This document shows, piece by piece, positions 16,155 to 25,131 of a stretch of 64,000 bases of DNA. Below the pieces are notes generated by a model. That model worked only from the letters and a program-made list of their open reading frames with translations. It was not told the origin of the DNA and searched no databases. Origin of the DNA: an uncultured Bacilli bacterium (GTDB taxonomy: Bacteria; Bacillota_I; Bacilli_A; RF39; UBA660); the NCBI GenBank assembly GCA_934130005.1, contig CAKOXD010000005.1, positions 27,401 through 91,400 on the forward strand, read 5' to 3'. Within the stretch, counting starts at the first letter, position 1; the number at the start of each line of letters is the position of its first letter. A program made the translations under genes and the position numbers.

Positions 16155-19100
16155 CTATATTATTTTTTTTATTTTATTTTCTATTATTGAATATAAATAT
16201 AGATTTACTTTTTTGTTTGTTATTTTTTCTATATATTCTTTATATCCGTGTAATTGATTTATATAAGCATCATCTATTATATTTTTTAATTTATAATCTA
16301 TAATATCTATATATTCTTCATATTCAAGCATTAAATCTATTATTCCATGATATTCTATATCTTCATTTTGATATATAAATTCATATTCTTTTATTATATT
16401 AGCATCTTTTATATTTTTAAATATGCTATGTTCTAATAGTTTATTTATATATATATTTTCTTTGTTTTCAAAACTATTTAATTCAAATATTTCATGTATT
16501 TTTTTTCCATAATTCATAGTTTCTTTTTCTTCTTTTGTTATTAAACTATGTTTTGTTTTTGAATATGTATTTTCTTTTAACTTTTGCTTGTCATTTTTTA
16601 TAATTTTTTCTTCTATTTTTTTACTATTTGTAGGTATTAAACTATATATATCTATATTTTTTGGTATTTCATAATTTTTGTCTATGTTAATATTTTCTAT
16701 TTTTATTTCCTTATAATATTTTATTATTTTTACTTTTATTGAATCTAATATATCTTTAAATGATCTATATTCATAATTTGTTATGTCTATATTTCCTTCT
16801 GTTTTTGGTTCTACAATTATCATTTTTTCACGTGCTCTTGTTAGTGCAACATAAAATAATCTTATCTTTTCACTTATTTCTTCTTTTATATACTCTTCTT
16901 TTTCTAAATCTTTATATATAGTTTTTCCTATTCCCTCTTTAAAGTAAGGTAATATTAATCCATATTTATTATTGTAACTAAATTTTGTTGTTATATCTTT
17001 TATATTAAATGGACTATATAATCCTGCGTAATAACATATTGGATACTCTAATCCTTTTGATTTATGTATAGTCATTATTTTTACACTATCTTCTATATTT
17101 TCTTTTAATGTATATTTTATTTCTTTATTATTTTCTGTTAGTTCTATTAAGTAATTTATAAGATCGTCTAATCCATATCCCATTTGTTCTAATGATTTGG
17201 TTATTTCTCTTATTTTATCTATTCTTATTCTTGATGCATTTATATTTGATGTACTAATTATTTTTTCTAAGTAATTAAATTTATCTAATATTTCTTCTAT
17301 TATTTCACTTAATGAACTATTTTCTATGTTTTCTTTTATTTGTTCGCATATTTTATATAACTTACTTTCATTATAATTATTATTTAAAAAATATTTAAAT
17401 ATTTCATTATCATCTTCGTTTATTAAAAAACTTCTTTCTATACTTATAAATGAATATTTAAATTCTTGATCTATTTCTTTATCATTTATTTTTTTGATTA
17501 ATTTTAGAATGTTTTTTATTATCAGTATATCTATATCATCATTCATATTTAAATCTTTATTTTGACTTAATGGTATATTTAAATATGTAAATATTTTTTT
17601 ATATAAATCAAAGTTTTTTGATCTATCAATTAAAATTACAAAATCATTATATGTTATATTTCTTAATTTATTTGTTTCTTTATCTAGTACTTGATAATTA
17701 TTATTTATTTTGTTTTTTATATCATATGCGATTATAAATGCTTCTATTTCTTCTTTTTTATAAGTTGTTTCTTTCGTATAATCGTAATCTAATATTTCTA
17801 AGTCATTATCTAGTGTTTTATTTTCAATATAAGTATTATTTCCAAATATCATATTATGTTCTTTTTTATAGTTTGCTCCACCTATTTCATCACTCATTAT
17901 AAGATCAAATATTTGATTTATATTTTCTATTACTTCTTTTCTTGATCTAAAGTTTTTATTTAAATCTATTTTTATACCACCATTTTTATTTGAATAATTA
18001 TCATATTTGTTTTTAAATATACTAGGATTTGCATTTCTAAAACGATATATTGATTGTTTGATATCACCTACCATATAGACATTATTGTTGCTTATTTCAT
18101 TTATAAATGTTTCTTGAATATCATTTGTATCTTGGTATTCATCTAGTAATATTTCTTTAAAAGATGTTTTGATTTCTTCTTTTATTTCTTTATTTTCTTT
18201 TACAAGTTTTATTGCAAGTAAAGCAATATCATTAAATTCATATAGATTTTTTTGATTTTTAAATTCTTTTAGTTTATTATCTAATTTTTCTATTATTTCT
18301 AATATGATAGTTGCATATTCTTTTGTCATTATTATTGTATTTTTTATTTCTTCTTCATTATCAAATCTTGTTAAATTTTTTATTTCTTTTATAGTGCTTG
18401 TTATTTTTTCTTTTATTTGTTTTAAATTTTCTTCACTATTTTTAGGAACACTTGGTAATTTAATATCAACATTATTTTTTATTTCTTCATATGTCATAGA
18501 TTCTAATAAATTTGATAGTTCATTAGATATTTTTTCGTAGTATTCTCCTTCGGCTTCTATTTTTATTTCATCTGTTAATAAAGATATAATATTTATTTTT
18601 TTGTGGATAAGTTCTAAATATTTTTTTATATCTTGTTCTATTTTTAATTCATTATAAAAGTTTTCCACATAATTGTGGATAAATTCTTGCTTATCTATTT
18701 TTAAATCTAATGATTTTGAAATACCAAGTATAGCATTTTTTATTTCTGAATCATCTTTTACACAAAAGTCTTTTATTAATTTTATAAATCCTGAATCTTT
18801 TTCCTTATAATATTCTTCTAATATAGCATCTAGTATTTTACTTTTTTCTATATCTATAATTGTACTATCAACTATATTTACATTTTTATCTATATTTAAT
18901 ATGTAGTGATATTTTTTTACTAATGAAAGTGAAAATGAATCAAATGTTGTTATATATGCAGAATCTATTAAATCTAATTCATTTATTAAATCTTTTTCTT
19001 TTTTTATTTTATTTCTTATTCTTTCTTTCATTTCATGAGCTGCAAGTTTAGTAAATGTTAAAATTAATAATTCATTTATATGAACTTTTTCTTTTAATAT

Positions 19101-19217
19101 TCTTATAACTCTTTCTGATAAAACAGCTGTTTTTCCACTTCCTGCTCCTGCACTTACTATAATATTACTGTCTTTTTTATTTATGGCATCTATTTGTTCA
19201 TTTGTCCATTTTGTCAT
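16155..19217 (-). CDS. addA: AddA helicase-nuclease subunit
   Basis: A 1020-residue UvrD-type helicase with a C-terminal nuclease, smaller than the roughly 1230 of Bacillus. With AddB it resects double-strand breaks for recombination. Motifs: Walker A SAGAGSGKT near 17-25, LLDEYQDTND near 353-362, GDIKQSIYRFR near 378, MTIHKSKGLEYP near 712, FYVALTRARE near 788. The nuclease motif EEYIDIIDYKLKN lies near 970-982 with a Glu ahead of it (HGIIDL). The start follows GGAAGTGAT. addB lies 11 bases upstream. Confidence 0.95.
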   Translation of the reverse strand: MTKWTNEQIDAINKKDSNIIVSAGAGSGKTAVLSERVIRILKEKVHINELLILTFTKLAAHEMKERIRNKIKKEKDLINELDLIDSAYITTFDSFSLSLVKKYHYILNIDKNVNIVDSTIIDIEKSKILDAILEEYYKEKDSGFIKLIKDFCVKDDSEIKNAILGISKSLDLKIDKQEFIHNYVENFYNELKIEQDIKKYLELIHKKINIISLLTDEIKIEAEGEYYEKISNELSNLLESMTYEEIKNNVDIKLPSVPKNSEENLKQIKEKITSTIKEIKNLTRFDNEEEIKNTIIMTKEYATIILEIIEKLDNKLKEFKNQKNLYEFNDIALLAIKLVKENKEIKEEIKTSFKEILLDEYQDTNDIQETFINEISNNNVYMVGDIKQSIYRFRNANPSIFKNKYDNYSNKNGGIKIDLNKNFRSRKEVIENINQIFDLIMSDEIGGANYKKEHNMIFGNNTYIENKTLDNDLEILDYDYTKETTYKKEEIEAFIIAYDIKNKINNNYQVLDKETNKLRNITYNDFVILIDRSKNFDLYKKIFTYLNIPLSQNKDLNMNDDIDILIIKNILKLIKKINDKEIDQEFKYSFISIERSFLINEDDNEIFKYFLNNNYNESKLYKICEQIKENIENSSLSEIIEEILDKFNYLEKIISTSNINASRIRIDKIREITKSLEQMGYGLDDLINYLIELTENNKEIKYTLKENIEDSVKIMTIHKSKGLEYPICYYAGLYSPFNIKDITTKFSYNNKYGLILPYFKEGIGKTIYKDLEKEEYIKEEISEKIRLFYVALTRAREKMIIVEPKTEGNIDITNYEYRSFKDILDSIKVKIIKYYKEIKIENINIDKNYEIPKNIDIYSLIPTNSKKIEEKIIKNDKQKLKENTYSKTKHSLITKEEKETMNYGKKIHEIFELNSFENKENIYINKLLEHSIFKNIKDANIIKEYEFIYQNEDIEYHGIIDLMLEYEEYIDIIDYKLKNIIDDAYINQLHGYKEYIEKITNKKVNLYLYSIIENKIKKII

Positions 19218-19228
19218 TTTATCACTTC

Positions 19229-21580
19229 CTAAATATTATCTAAAAATTCTAAATTTTTATATTCTTTTAGTTTTATTATATTTTTTTCATTTTTATAACA
19301 TATATCTTTATATTTACAATAAACACATGATATATTTTTTCCATTTTTTTCTTTTGGATCAATTATAAATTTTGCTTCTTGTATTCCTTTTATTGCTTCT
19401 TCTATTTTTTCTTCAACTAATTTATCTATTTTCTCTATTGTTTTTTTATTTATTACTTTTGAATAGCTATAAAATCCTTTTTTTGATAATTTTAAACTTT
19501 TTATTATTTCACTATCACTATATGTATCATCTATTTTTTCTAATAAATTTATATCATCTATACTATATCCTTGTAGTTTTAAATTTTCTTCCTTTTGTTT
19601 TTGATATTCTTTATCTTTTTCTATATTCATTTTTTTATTTAATATTTTTTGTAAATAAAATCCTAAAACTTCTACATTTTTTAATTTTTTTGTTCTTTTA
19701 GCCAAATATATATATATAGGTAGTTGCATGTCAATACCATATATAATATTATTTAAATCTAGATTAGGATCTCCTGTTTTATAGTCTATTATTGCAACAT
19801 ATGTTATATCATTTTCTGTTGTATATAGTAGTTTATCAATAACTCCTTCAAATGTAATATTTAAGTTTTTATTTATATATATTTTTTCTTCATATAAAGC
19901 ATTTTTTAATGATATATGTTCATATTGTTTTTTTATTGTTTCTATTACAAATTTTATTTCTTCTTTTAAGTTTTCTAAAAATACTTTTTCTTTATATGTA
20001 AATTCTTTTTTTAAACTATTTAAATAATTATTATATTCTTTATTCAAATCAAAATTTTTATTAAATGCTTTTTCTAATATATGATGAAATAAGTTTCCTA
20101 CTAATTTAGTAAATTTTTCTTCATTTTTATTTAGTTTTAATATATTTTCAATATAGTATTTAAATTTACAATTATAATAATTATTAATAGATGAATAGGA
20201 AAGCAATAGTTTATTATCTACATATCTATTTAATAATTCTTTATTTATATATGTAAAACTATTATCATATGTGTTGTATTTAATATCTTTATAATTATTA
20301 TATAAAATAGATAATTTATTAGATTTTTGATTGTATTTTTTTAATAAATCTAATTCCTCTGACAACATTAATTTATTATTTAATTTATTATAAAATGGTA
20401 TTTCATATTCTTTATTTGGTATTAATTTTAATTCATCATTTAATGTTGAAATATAGTATTCTTCTACTTCAAATGTTCTATATGTTATAAATAAATTTTT
20501 TATAGATTTTATTTTTCTTAAATATATATTTTTTATTTTTTTATTTATTTCTAATGTAGTATTTAAATTTATCTCTTGTTTTACATTATCAGTTATATAT
20601 TCATTGTCTTCTTTTATTTTAGGATAATTTCCTATATTAAACCCTGGCATAAAAATGTATTTATCATTTAGTATTTTTGTATTTTCTAAATTTATAAATT
20701 CTATTTTTTCTTTATAATTATCTTTCAAAATATATGTATCTTTTAATTCATTTATAAGTATTTCTTTTACTTCTAATAGATTTTCTTCAAATGTATATTC
20801 ATTTATTATATCTATTATTTTATTATATATTTTAATATTATTTTCATTATTTAAATTTATTTTTTCTTTTATTATATCAATAATTTCATTTTTGTTTTTA
20901 TTTAAATTATTTAAAAATAATTTTACTATATATGTAGAATAGATATTTGTTTTTTTATTTATATTTATATTATACATTTTGAATATTTTTTCTATTTCAT
21001 TACTATATTCTTCATTTGGTATTATTATCTTTATGTCATTTAATGAAATATTTTTTTCTTTTAATTCTAATATTTTAGTTGCTAAAAAATTAATTTCTTC
21101 TGTTTTTGTTTTAAACTCATATAATTCTTGATTATTATATATTTCTTCTTTTTCTTCTATATAATTAACTTTTAAATCGTTTAATATTTTTATATTATTT
21201 TTTTCAATATAATCATATCCATAAATATATATTTTTTTATTTTGAATATTTTTTTTAAATTGTTCATCTATTATTAAAAGATTATTTTCTTCTAATTCTT
21301 TTTTTATATTCACTAATTTATTTAATTTTGAATTTTTATATTCTTTTTCTTCTATATAGTATAAATTTGTTAGATATGTTTTAGCAATTCCATATTTTAT
21401 ATTATATTTTTTCATTAGATAGTATATTGTTTTTTTATCATAATCAAAGGTATATCTTTTAATAAATTCTTCTAATGTCATTACTTTTATATTAATAAGT
21501 TTATTATTATTTTTTATAATTTCTTTTTTTTCTTCTTGTGGTACTAGTAATATACTATTGTTTTCTATTATATCTAACAT
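19229..21580 (-). CDS. addB: AddB-type nuclease subunit, short form
   Basis: A 783-residue partner of AddA, far shorter than the roughly 1160 residues of Bacillus AddB. The C-terminal PD-(D/E)xK nuclease is clear: GVIDKLLYT, then AIIDYKTGDP near 608-617 and MQLPIYIYLAKR. Four cysteines for the iron-sulfur staple are present: one in NCKFKYYIENIL near 476 and three in CVYCKYKDIC near 752-761. The N-terminal Walker A loop of AddB is not visible, so it probably does not bind ATP, as in streptococcal RexB. The start follows TAGGTGATAAA. Confidence 0.9.
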   Translation of the reverse strand: MLDIIENNSILLVPQEEKKEIIKNNNKLINIKVMTLEEFIKRYTFDYDKKTIYYLMKKYNIKYGIAKTYLTNLYYIEEKEYKNSKLNKLVNIKKELEENNLLIIDEQFKKNIQNKKIYIYGYDYIEKNNIKILNDLKVNYIEEKEEIYNNQELYEFKTKTEEINFLATKILELKEKNISLNDIKIIIPNEEYSNEIEKIFKMYNININKKTNIYSTYIVKLFLNNLNKNKNEIIDIIKEKINLNNENNIKIYNKIIDIINEYTFEENLLEVKEILINELKDTYILKDNYKEKIEFINLENTKILNDKYIFMPGFNIGNYPKIKEDNEYITDNVKQEINLNTTLEINKKIKNIYLRKIKSIKNLFITYRTFEVEEYYISTLNDELKLIPNKEYEIPFYNKLNNKLMLSEELDLLKKYNQKSNKLSILYNNYKDIKYNTYDNSFTYINKELLNRYVDNKLLLSYSSINNYYNCKFKYYIENILKLNKNEEKFTKLVGNLFHHILEKAFNKNFDLNKEYNNYLNSLKKEFTYKEKVFLENLKEEIKFVIETIKKQYEHISLKNALYEEKIYINKNLNITFEGVIDKLLYTTENDITYVAIIDYKTGDPNLDLNNIIYGIDMQLPIYIYLAKRTKKLKNVEVLGFYLQKILNKKMNIEKDKEYQKQKEENLKLQGYSIDDINLLEKIDDTYSDSEIIKSLKLSKKGFYSYSKVINKKTIEKIDKLVEEKIEEAIKGIQEAKFIIDPKEKNGKNISCVYCKYKDICYKNEKNIIKLKEYKNLEFLDNI

Positions 21581-21655
21581 TTTATCACCTAATTCATTAT
21601 AAAATAATTTTTATTAAATATCAATTATATTCATATAATTAATTGAGATGATTTT

Positions 21656-21988
21656 ATGCGTATAATTCCTGATGTTTCACCTGAAGCATTTACCTTTTCT
21701 GCTATAATTATTGGATATTTGCTTATTGATGATACAACAGCAAATGAACAGAATGCTCTTGGTAACTGGCTTATGTTAACTGCCCAAGTTTTATGTACTA
21801 ATGCATATTTTATGCAAGTACAAAATGAAAGAAGTAACATAGAAAAATTTGGTAGATCTTTTACAGATGTTGGAACAAATAATAATGTAAGAAGAAGTAA
21901 TATGAATAATTCCAATGATACAAAAGAAATGCTTGAAAAATTAAAAAAAGCTATTGATATAGAATTAAATAATTTAAATAATCAATAA
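21656..21988 (+). CDS. Small conserved protein of unknown function
   Basis: A 110-residue protein read divergently from addB. Its N-terminal half (residues 6-58) has a regular helical pattern with SPEAFTFSAIIIGYLLIDD and TANEQNALGNWLMLTAQ. I recall similar segments in small uncharacterised Firmicute proteins (pattern EQNxLGNxLxxxGQ). The C-terminal half is polar and Asn-rich and ends in a short coiled coil. No signal peptide and no catalytic motif are apparent. It is one of few plus-strand genes in this part of the window. Confidence 0.65.
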   Translation: MRIIPDVSPEAFTFSAIIIGYLLIDDTTANEQNALGNWLMLTAQVLCTNAYFMQVQNERSNIEKFGRSFTDVGTNNNVRRSNMNNSNDTKEMLEKLKKAIDIELNNLNNQ

Positions 21989-22075
21989 TTTTACCTATTT
22001 AATTAAAACTTGTATTTTTTTTCTACATAATGTATTATGTTTATAAAGATATATGGTGAAAGGAGTTAAACATAT

Positions 22076-22176
22076 ATTTAGCGCCAGAACCTTTAATGGT
22101 TGACGAGGATAGTAGTTATCGAAATTTCGGCGGATACTACTACGGGTTAGTGTACTCGGTAGATATATTTTAAAAA
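22076..22176 (+). ncRNA. glmS ribozyme (glucosamine-6-phosphate activated)
   Basis: This leader RNA cleaves itself when glucosamine 6-phosphate binds, lowering glmS expression. The conserved core is plain: the cleavage site A|GCGCCAGAACC at 22080/22081, a short P2 closed by AACC/GGTT, then TTGACGAGGA, TTATCGAAATTTCGGCGGA, the P2.1 arms TAGTAG/CTACTA, and the P3 hairpin GGGTTAGTGTACTC. It ends about 55 bases before the glmS start. The optional P4 domain seems reduced, giving a compact version. Confidence 0.94.
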
Positions 22177-22231
22177 ATAAAATCAACATTATAACAAAGA
22201 ATATGTCATACACTTTTTTTAGGAGGTTTTT

Positions 22232-24028
22232 ATGTGTGGAATAATTGGTTATAATGGAAAAGAAAAAAAAGCTTTACCTGTTTTAATTGATGGGTTAAAG
22301 GCTTTAGAATATAGGGGATATGATTCTGCTGGAATTGCATTTTCTATTAATAATAAGTTAAATATTATAAAAAGTATTGGAAAAATTAAAAATTTAGAAA
22401 ATAAAATTGATTTTGATATTAAATCTAACATGGGTATTGGACATACTAGATGGGCAACTCATGGTGAAGTCAATTTAAATAACTGTCATCCACATCAAGT
22501 TGGTGATGTTACTATTGTACACAATGGAATAATAGAAAATTTTAACGAAATTAAAAGTGAGTTAATAAGTAATGGATATAAATTTAATTCAGATACAGAT
22601 ACAGAGGTTGCATGTAGCTTAATAGATTATTATTATAAAAAATATAAAGATATTAAAACTGCTTTAATACACTTTAAAAATAAAGCTAAAGGTTCATATG
22701 CTTTAGGCATTATTTTAAATAATTGTGATAATTTATATGCTTTAAGAAAAGATAGTCCTTTAATAATTGCGAAAGAAGAAAATGGTAATTATATTGCTTC
22801 AGATGCGATTGCAGTTAGTAAGTATGCTGATGAAATATTGTATTTGGATGAAGGATTGATAGCTGAAATAAGTTATAATACAGTTAATTTATATGATGAA
22901 AATTTAAATTTAGTAGAAACAAATTTTAAAAATATAGATAAAAAATTAGATAATTATGATAAGGATTTTTATGAACATTACATGTTAAAAGAAATTCATG
23001 AGCAACCTAATGTTTTTAAAGAAACTGTAGCAACATATTTAACTAGTGACTTAGATAGTTTGACTAAAACAATGCCTGATTTTTCTAAATATAATCGTAT
23101 TGATATTGTTGCATGTGGTAGTGCATATCATACTGGATTAGTTGGTAAAAATTTAATAGAGGAATTTGCTAATGTACCTGTTAATGTAGAAGTTGCTAGT
23201 GAATATAGATATAAAAATAACTTTTATGATAATAAAACATTAGTTATAGTTGTATCTCAATCAGGAGAGACTGCTGATACTTTAGCTGCTCTTAGAAAAG
23301 CTAAAAATGACAATATTGATACACTTGCAATTGTAAATGTAGAAGGAAGTACTATGGCAAGAGAAGCCAATGTTGTTTTAAAAATTAAAGCAGGAAGAGA
23401 AATTGCTGTTGCTACTACAAAGGCTTATTCTGCTCAAGTTGCTATGTTAAGTTTAATTGCCCTTAACTTAGCAAATAGTAAAAATAATATAGATAAAAAA
23501 GAAATAAAAAAAATTCTTAAAGATATAAAAGAATTACCTATTAAAATTGAAAATACAATAAATAATAACTATGAAGATATAGCTAATAAAATATATGACA
23601 AAAATAATATTTTCTTTATTGGTAGAGGTATTGATTATGCTTTAAGTATGGAAGGATCACTAAAATTAAAAGAAATTTCTTATATAAACAGTCAAGCATA
23701 TGCTGCTGGTGAACTTAAACATGGAACTATTTCTTTAATTGAAAATGATACACCTGTTATTGGTATTTTAACAGAAGAAAAATTAATATCAAAAACTATT
23801 AGTAATATGGAAGAAGTAAAATCTAGAGGAGCAACTACTATTGGTATTACTTCAGAAGATATAAATACAAATTTTGATTATATGATTAAGGTTCCTAAAG
23901 TTCATAAATTATTACAACCATTACTTACAATAATACCTTTACAATTGATAGCATATCACACTGCTAAAATTAAAGTTTGTGATATTGATAAACCTAAAAA
24001 TTTAGCTAAATCTGTAACTGTAGAATAA
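22232..24028 (+). CDS. glmS: GlmS, glutamine-fructose-6-phosphate aminotransferase
   Basis: A 598-residue enzyme that makes glucosamine 6-P, the entry to peptidoglycan amino sugars. The N-terminal nucleophile is Cys2 in MCGIIGYNG, with EYRGYDSAG near 28-36 and GHTRWATHGE near 70-79. The two SIS domains follow, with ACGSAYHTG near 292 and SQSGETADT near 339, and the C-terminal DKPKNLAKSVTVE motif is complete. It starts at ATG 22232 after AGGAGGTTTTT. Expression is controlled by the ribozyme upstream. It ends at a bidirectional terminator. Confidence 0.98.
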   Translation: MCGIIGYNGKEKKALPVLIDGLKALEYRGYDSAGIAFSINNKLNIIKSIGKIKNLENKIDFDIKSNMGIGHTRWATHGEVNLNNCHPHQVGDVTIVHNGIIENFNEIKSELISNGYKFNSDTDTEVACSLIDYYYKKYKDIKTALIHFKNKAKGSYALGIILNNCDNLYALRKDSPLIIAKEENGNYIASDAIAVSKYADEILYLDEGLIAEISYNTVNLYDENLNLVETNFKNIDKKLDNYDKDFYEHYMLKEIHEQPNVFKETVATYLTSDLDSLTKTMPDFSKYNRIDIVACGSAYHTGLVGKNLIEEFANVPVNVEVASEYRYKNNFYDNKTLVIVVSQSGETADTLAALRKAKNDNIDTLAIVNVEGSTMAREANVVLKIKAGREIAVATTKAYSAQVAMLSLIALNLANSKNNIDKKEIKKILKDIKELPIKIENTINNNYEDIANKIYDKNNIFFIGRGIDYALSMEGSLKLKEISYINSQAYAAGELKHGTISLIENDTPVIGILTEEKLISKTISNMEEVKSRGATTIGITSEDINTNFDYMIKVPKVHKLLQPLLTIIPLQLIAYHTAKIKVCDIDKPKNLAKSVTVE

Positions 24029-24052
24029 AAACTGATTAAAAAATCAGTTTTT
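24027..24052. terminator. Bidirectional terminator between glmS and relQ
   Basis: AAAAACTGATT and AATCAGTTTTT form a stem closed by A's on one side and T's on the other, so it can stop transcription from both converging genes. Confidence 0.85.
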
Positions 24053-24649
24053 ATATTTATTTACTATTCTATTTAAACCTAACATTTTATTATCTAATGT
24101 TTTAATTGCAACTGAGCAATCATACATTTCTTTTTTTACTTCATCTGGAATTATATCGCTAAATTTATATTGTATTTTGTGATCTAAACTTGCCCAAAAA
24201 TCCATTGCCATTGTTCTTATTTGTATTTCTGCTTCTATATATTCTACACTGTTTTCTAAGTAAATTGGTACTAACACAATTAAATGATAACTTGAATATC
24301 CGGACTCTTTAGGATTTTCTATATAATCCTTTTTTTCTTTGATTTTTATATTTTCCGATTTTTCTATTATATTTACTATCTCATATACATCAGATAAAAA
24401 AGAACATACTATTCTTACCCCAACCATATCATGAATATGACATTTTAAATTTTCTACAGTTACTTCATATCCTTTTTTTTCTAGTTTTTTAATAGCACTT
24501 TCTCGTGTCTTTATTCTAGTTTTTATATGTTCTACTGGCTGATATTTATTATTAAATTCATATTCTTTTATCATTATTTTTAACTCTGTTTCTACTTTTT
24601 GTAATGCATATTCATATTTTAACATTAAATGTTCTATGTTTTCATTCAT
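24044..24649 (-). CDS. relQ: Small alarmone synthetase, RelQ/YjbM family
   Basis: A 201-residue single-domain (p)ppGpp synthetase. It transfers pyrophosphate from ATP to GDP or GTP. The synthetase motifs are RIKTRESAIKKLEKKG near 45-60, IHDMVGVRIVCSF near 72-84, and the second half ESGYSSYHLIV near 115-125 with YIEAEIQIRTMAMDFWASLDHK near 138-159. There is no hydrolase, TGS or ACT domain, so it is a SAS and not Rel itself. It starts after GGGTGAT and converges with glmS. Confidence 0.93.
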   Translation of the reverse strand: MNENIEHLMLKYEYALQKVETELKIMIKEYEFNNKYQPVEHIKTRIKTRESAIKKLEKKGYEVTVENLKCHIHDMVGVRIVCSFLSDVYEIVNIIEKSENIKIKEKKDYIENPKESGYSSYHLIVLVPIYLENSVEYIEAEIQIRTMAMDFWASLDHKIQYKFSDIIPDEVKKEMYDCSVAIKTLDNKMLGLNRIVNKYKN

Positions 24650-24682
24650 ATAATCACCCTTTCTATCATTAAAAAAAGAAAA

Positions 24683-25105
24683 CTACATAGTTTTAATTTT
24701 TTCTTCATATTTTTTATAATTTTCAATATTTGGAAAAACTTTTATATGGTCATAAAATCCAATTAATAATGTTTTTTTATCTATTTCGTATTTCTTCCTT
24801 ATTTCCATCGATAATAATGCTCTACTTAAAGAATCTATACTACCTGGCACAATGACTTGATCAAGTAAATCAAATAGTGTAATATCTATTGATTTTTTCT
24901 TTTGATTATCATAAGTATTTATATATATTTCTTTATATTTTTCTATTATTAATTTATATTGTTCTAATTCAAATATTTTAAAATTATATTCAGTATCTTT
25001 TAAATATAAGATTTCTGTATCTGGTTCTATCAATTTTTTAGGAATAATTACTCTTCCTTTAAAATCAACATTTCTTTCATATTTCCCACATAATAATTTT
25101 TCCAT
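24683..25105 (-). CDS. MraZ-like AbrB-fold DNA-binding protein
   Basis: A 140-residue protein starting at 25105 (MEKLLCGKYERN), directly after GGTGGTGATAAA; the frame extends further upstream but without a better site. The first half carries the MraZ signature DFKGRVIIPKKL near 14-25. The second copy is weaker (SIDSLSRALLSMEIRKKYE near 87-105, then LLIGFYDHIKVF). MraZ usually heads the division/cell-wall cluster and represses it. Here it stands between relQ and a helicase, with no mraW or ftsL next to it, so it may be a paralogue or a displaced mraZ. Confidence 0.72.
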   Translation of the reverse strand: MEKLLCGKYERNVDFKGRVIIPKKLIEPDTEILYLKDTEYNFKIFELEQYKLIIEKYKEIYINTYDNQKKKSIDITLFDLLDQVIVPGSIDSLSRALLSMEIRKKYEIDKKTLLIGFYDHIKVFPNIENYKKYEEKIKTM

Positions 25106-25131
25106 TTTATCACCACTGGGTCTGTAGTATA

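Noticed and set aside
21995..22213. Minus-strand 72-codon frame ahead of glmS
   Set aside because: It overlaps the glmS ribozyme and is its antisense shadow.
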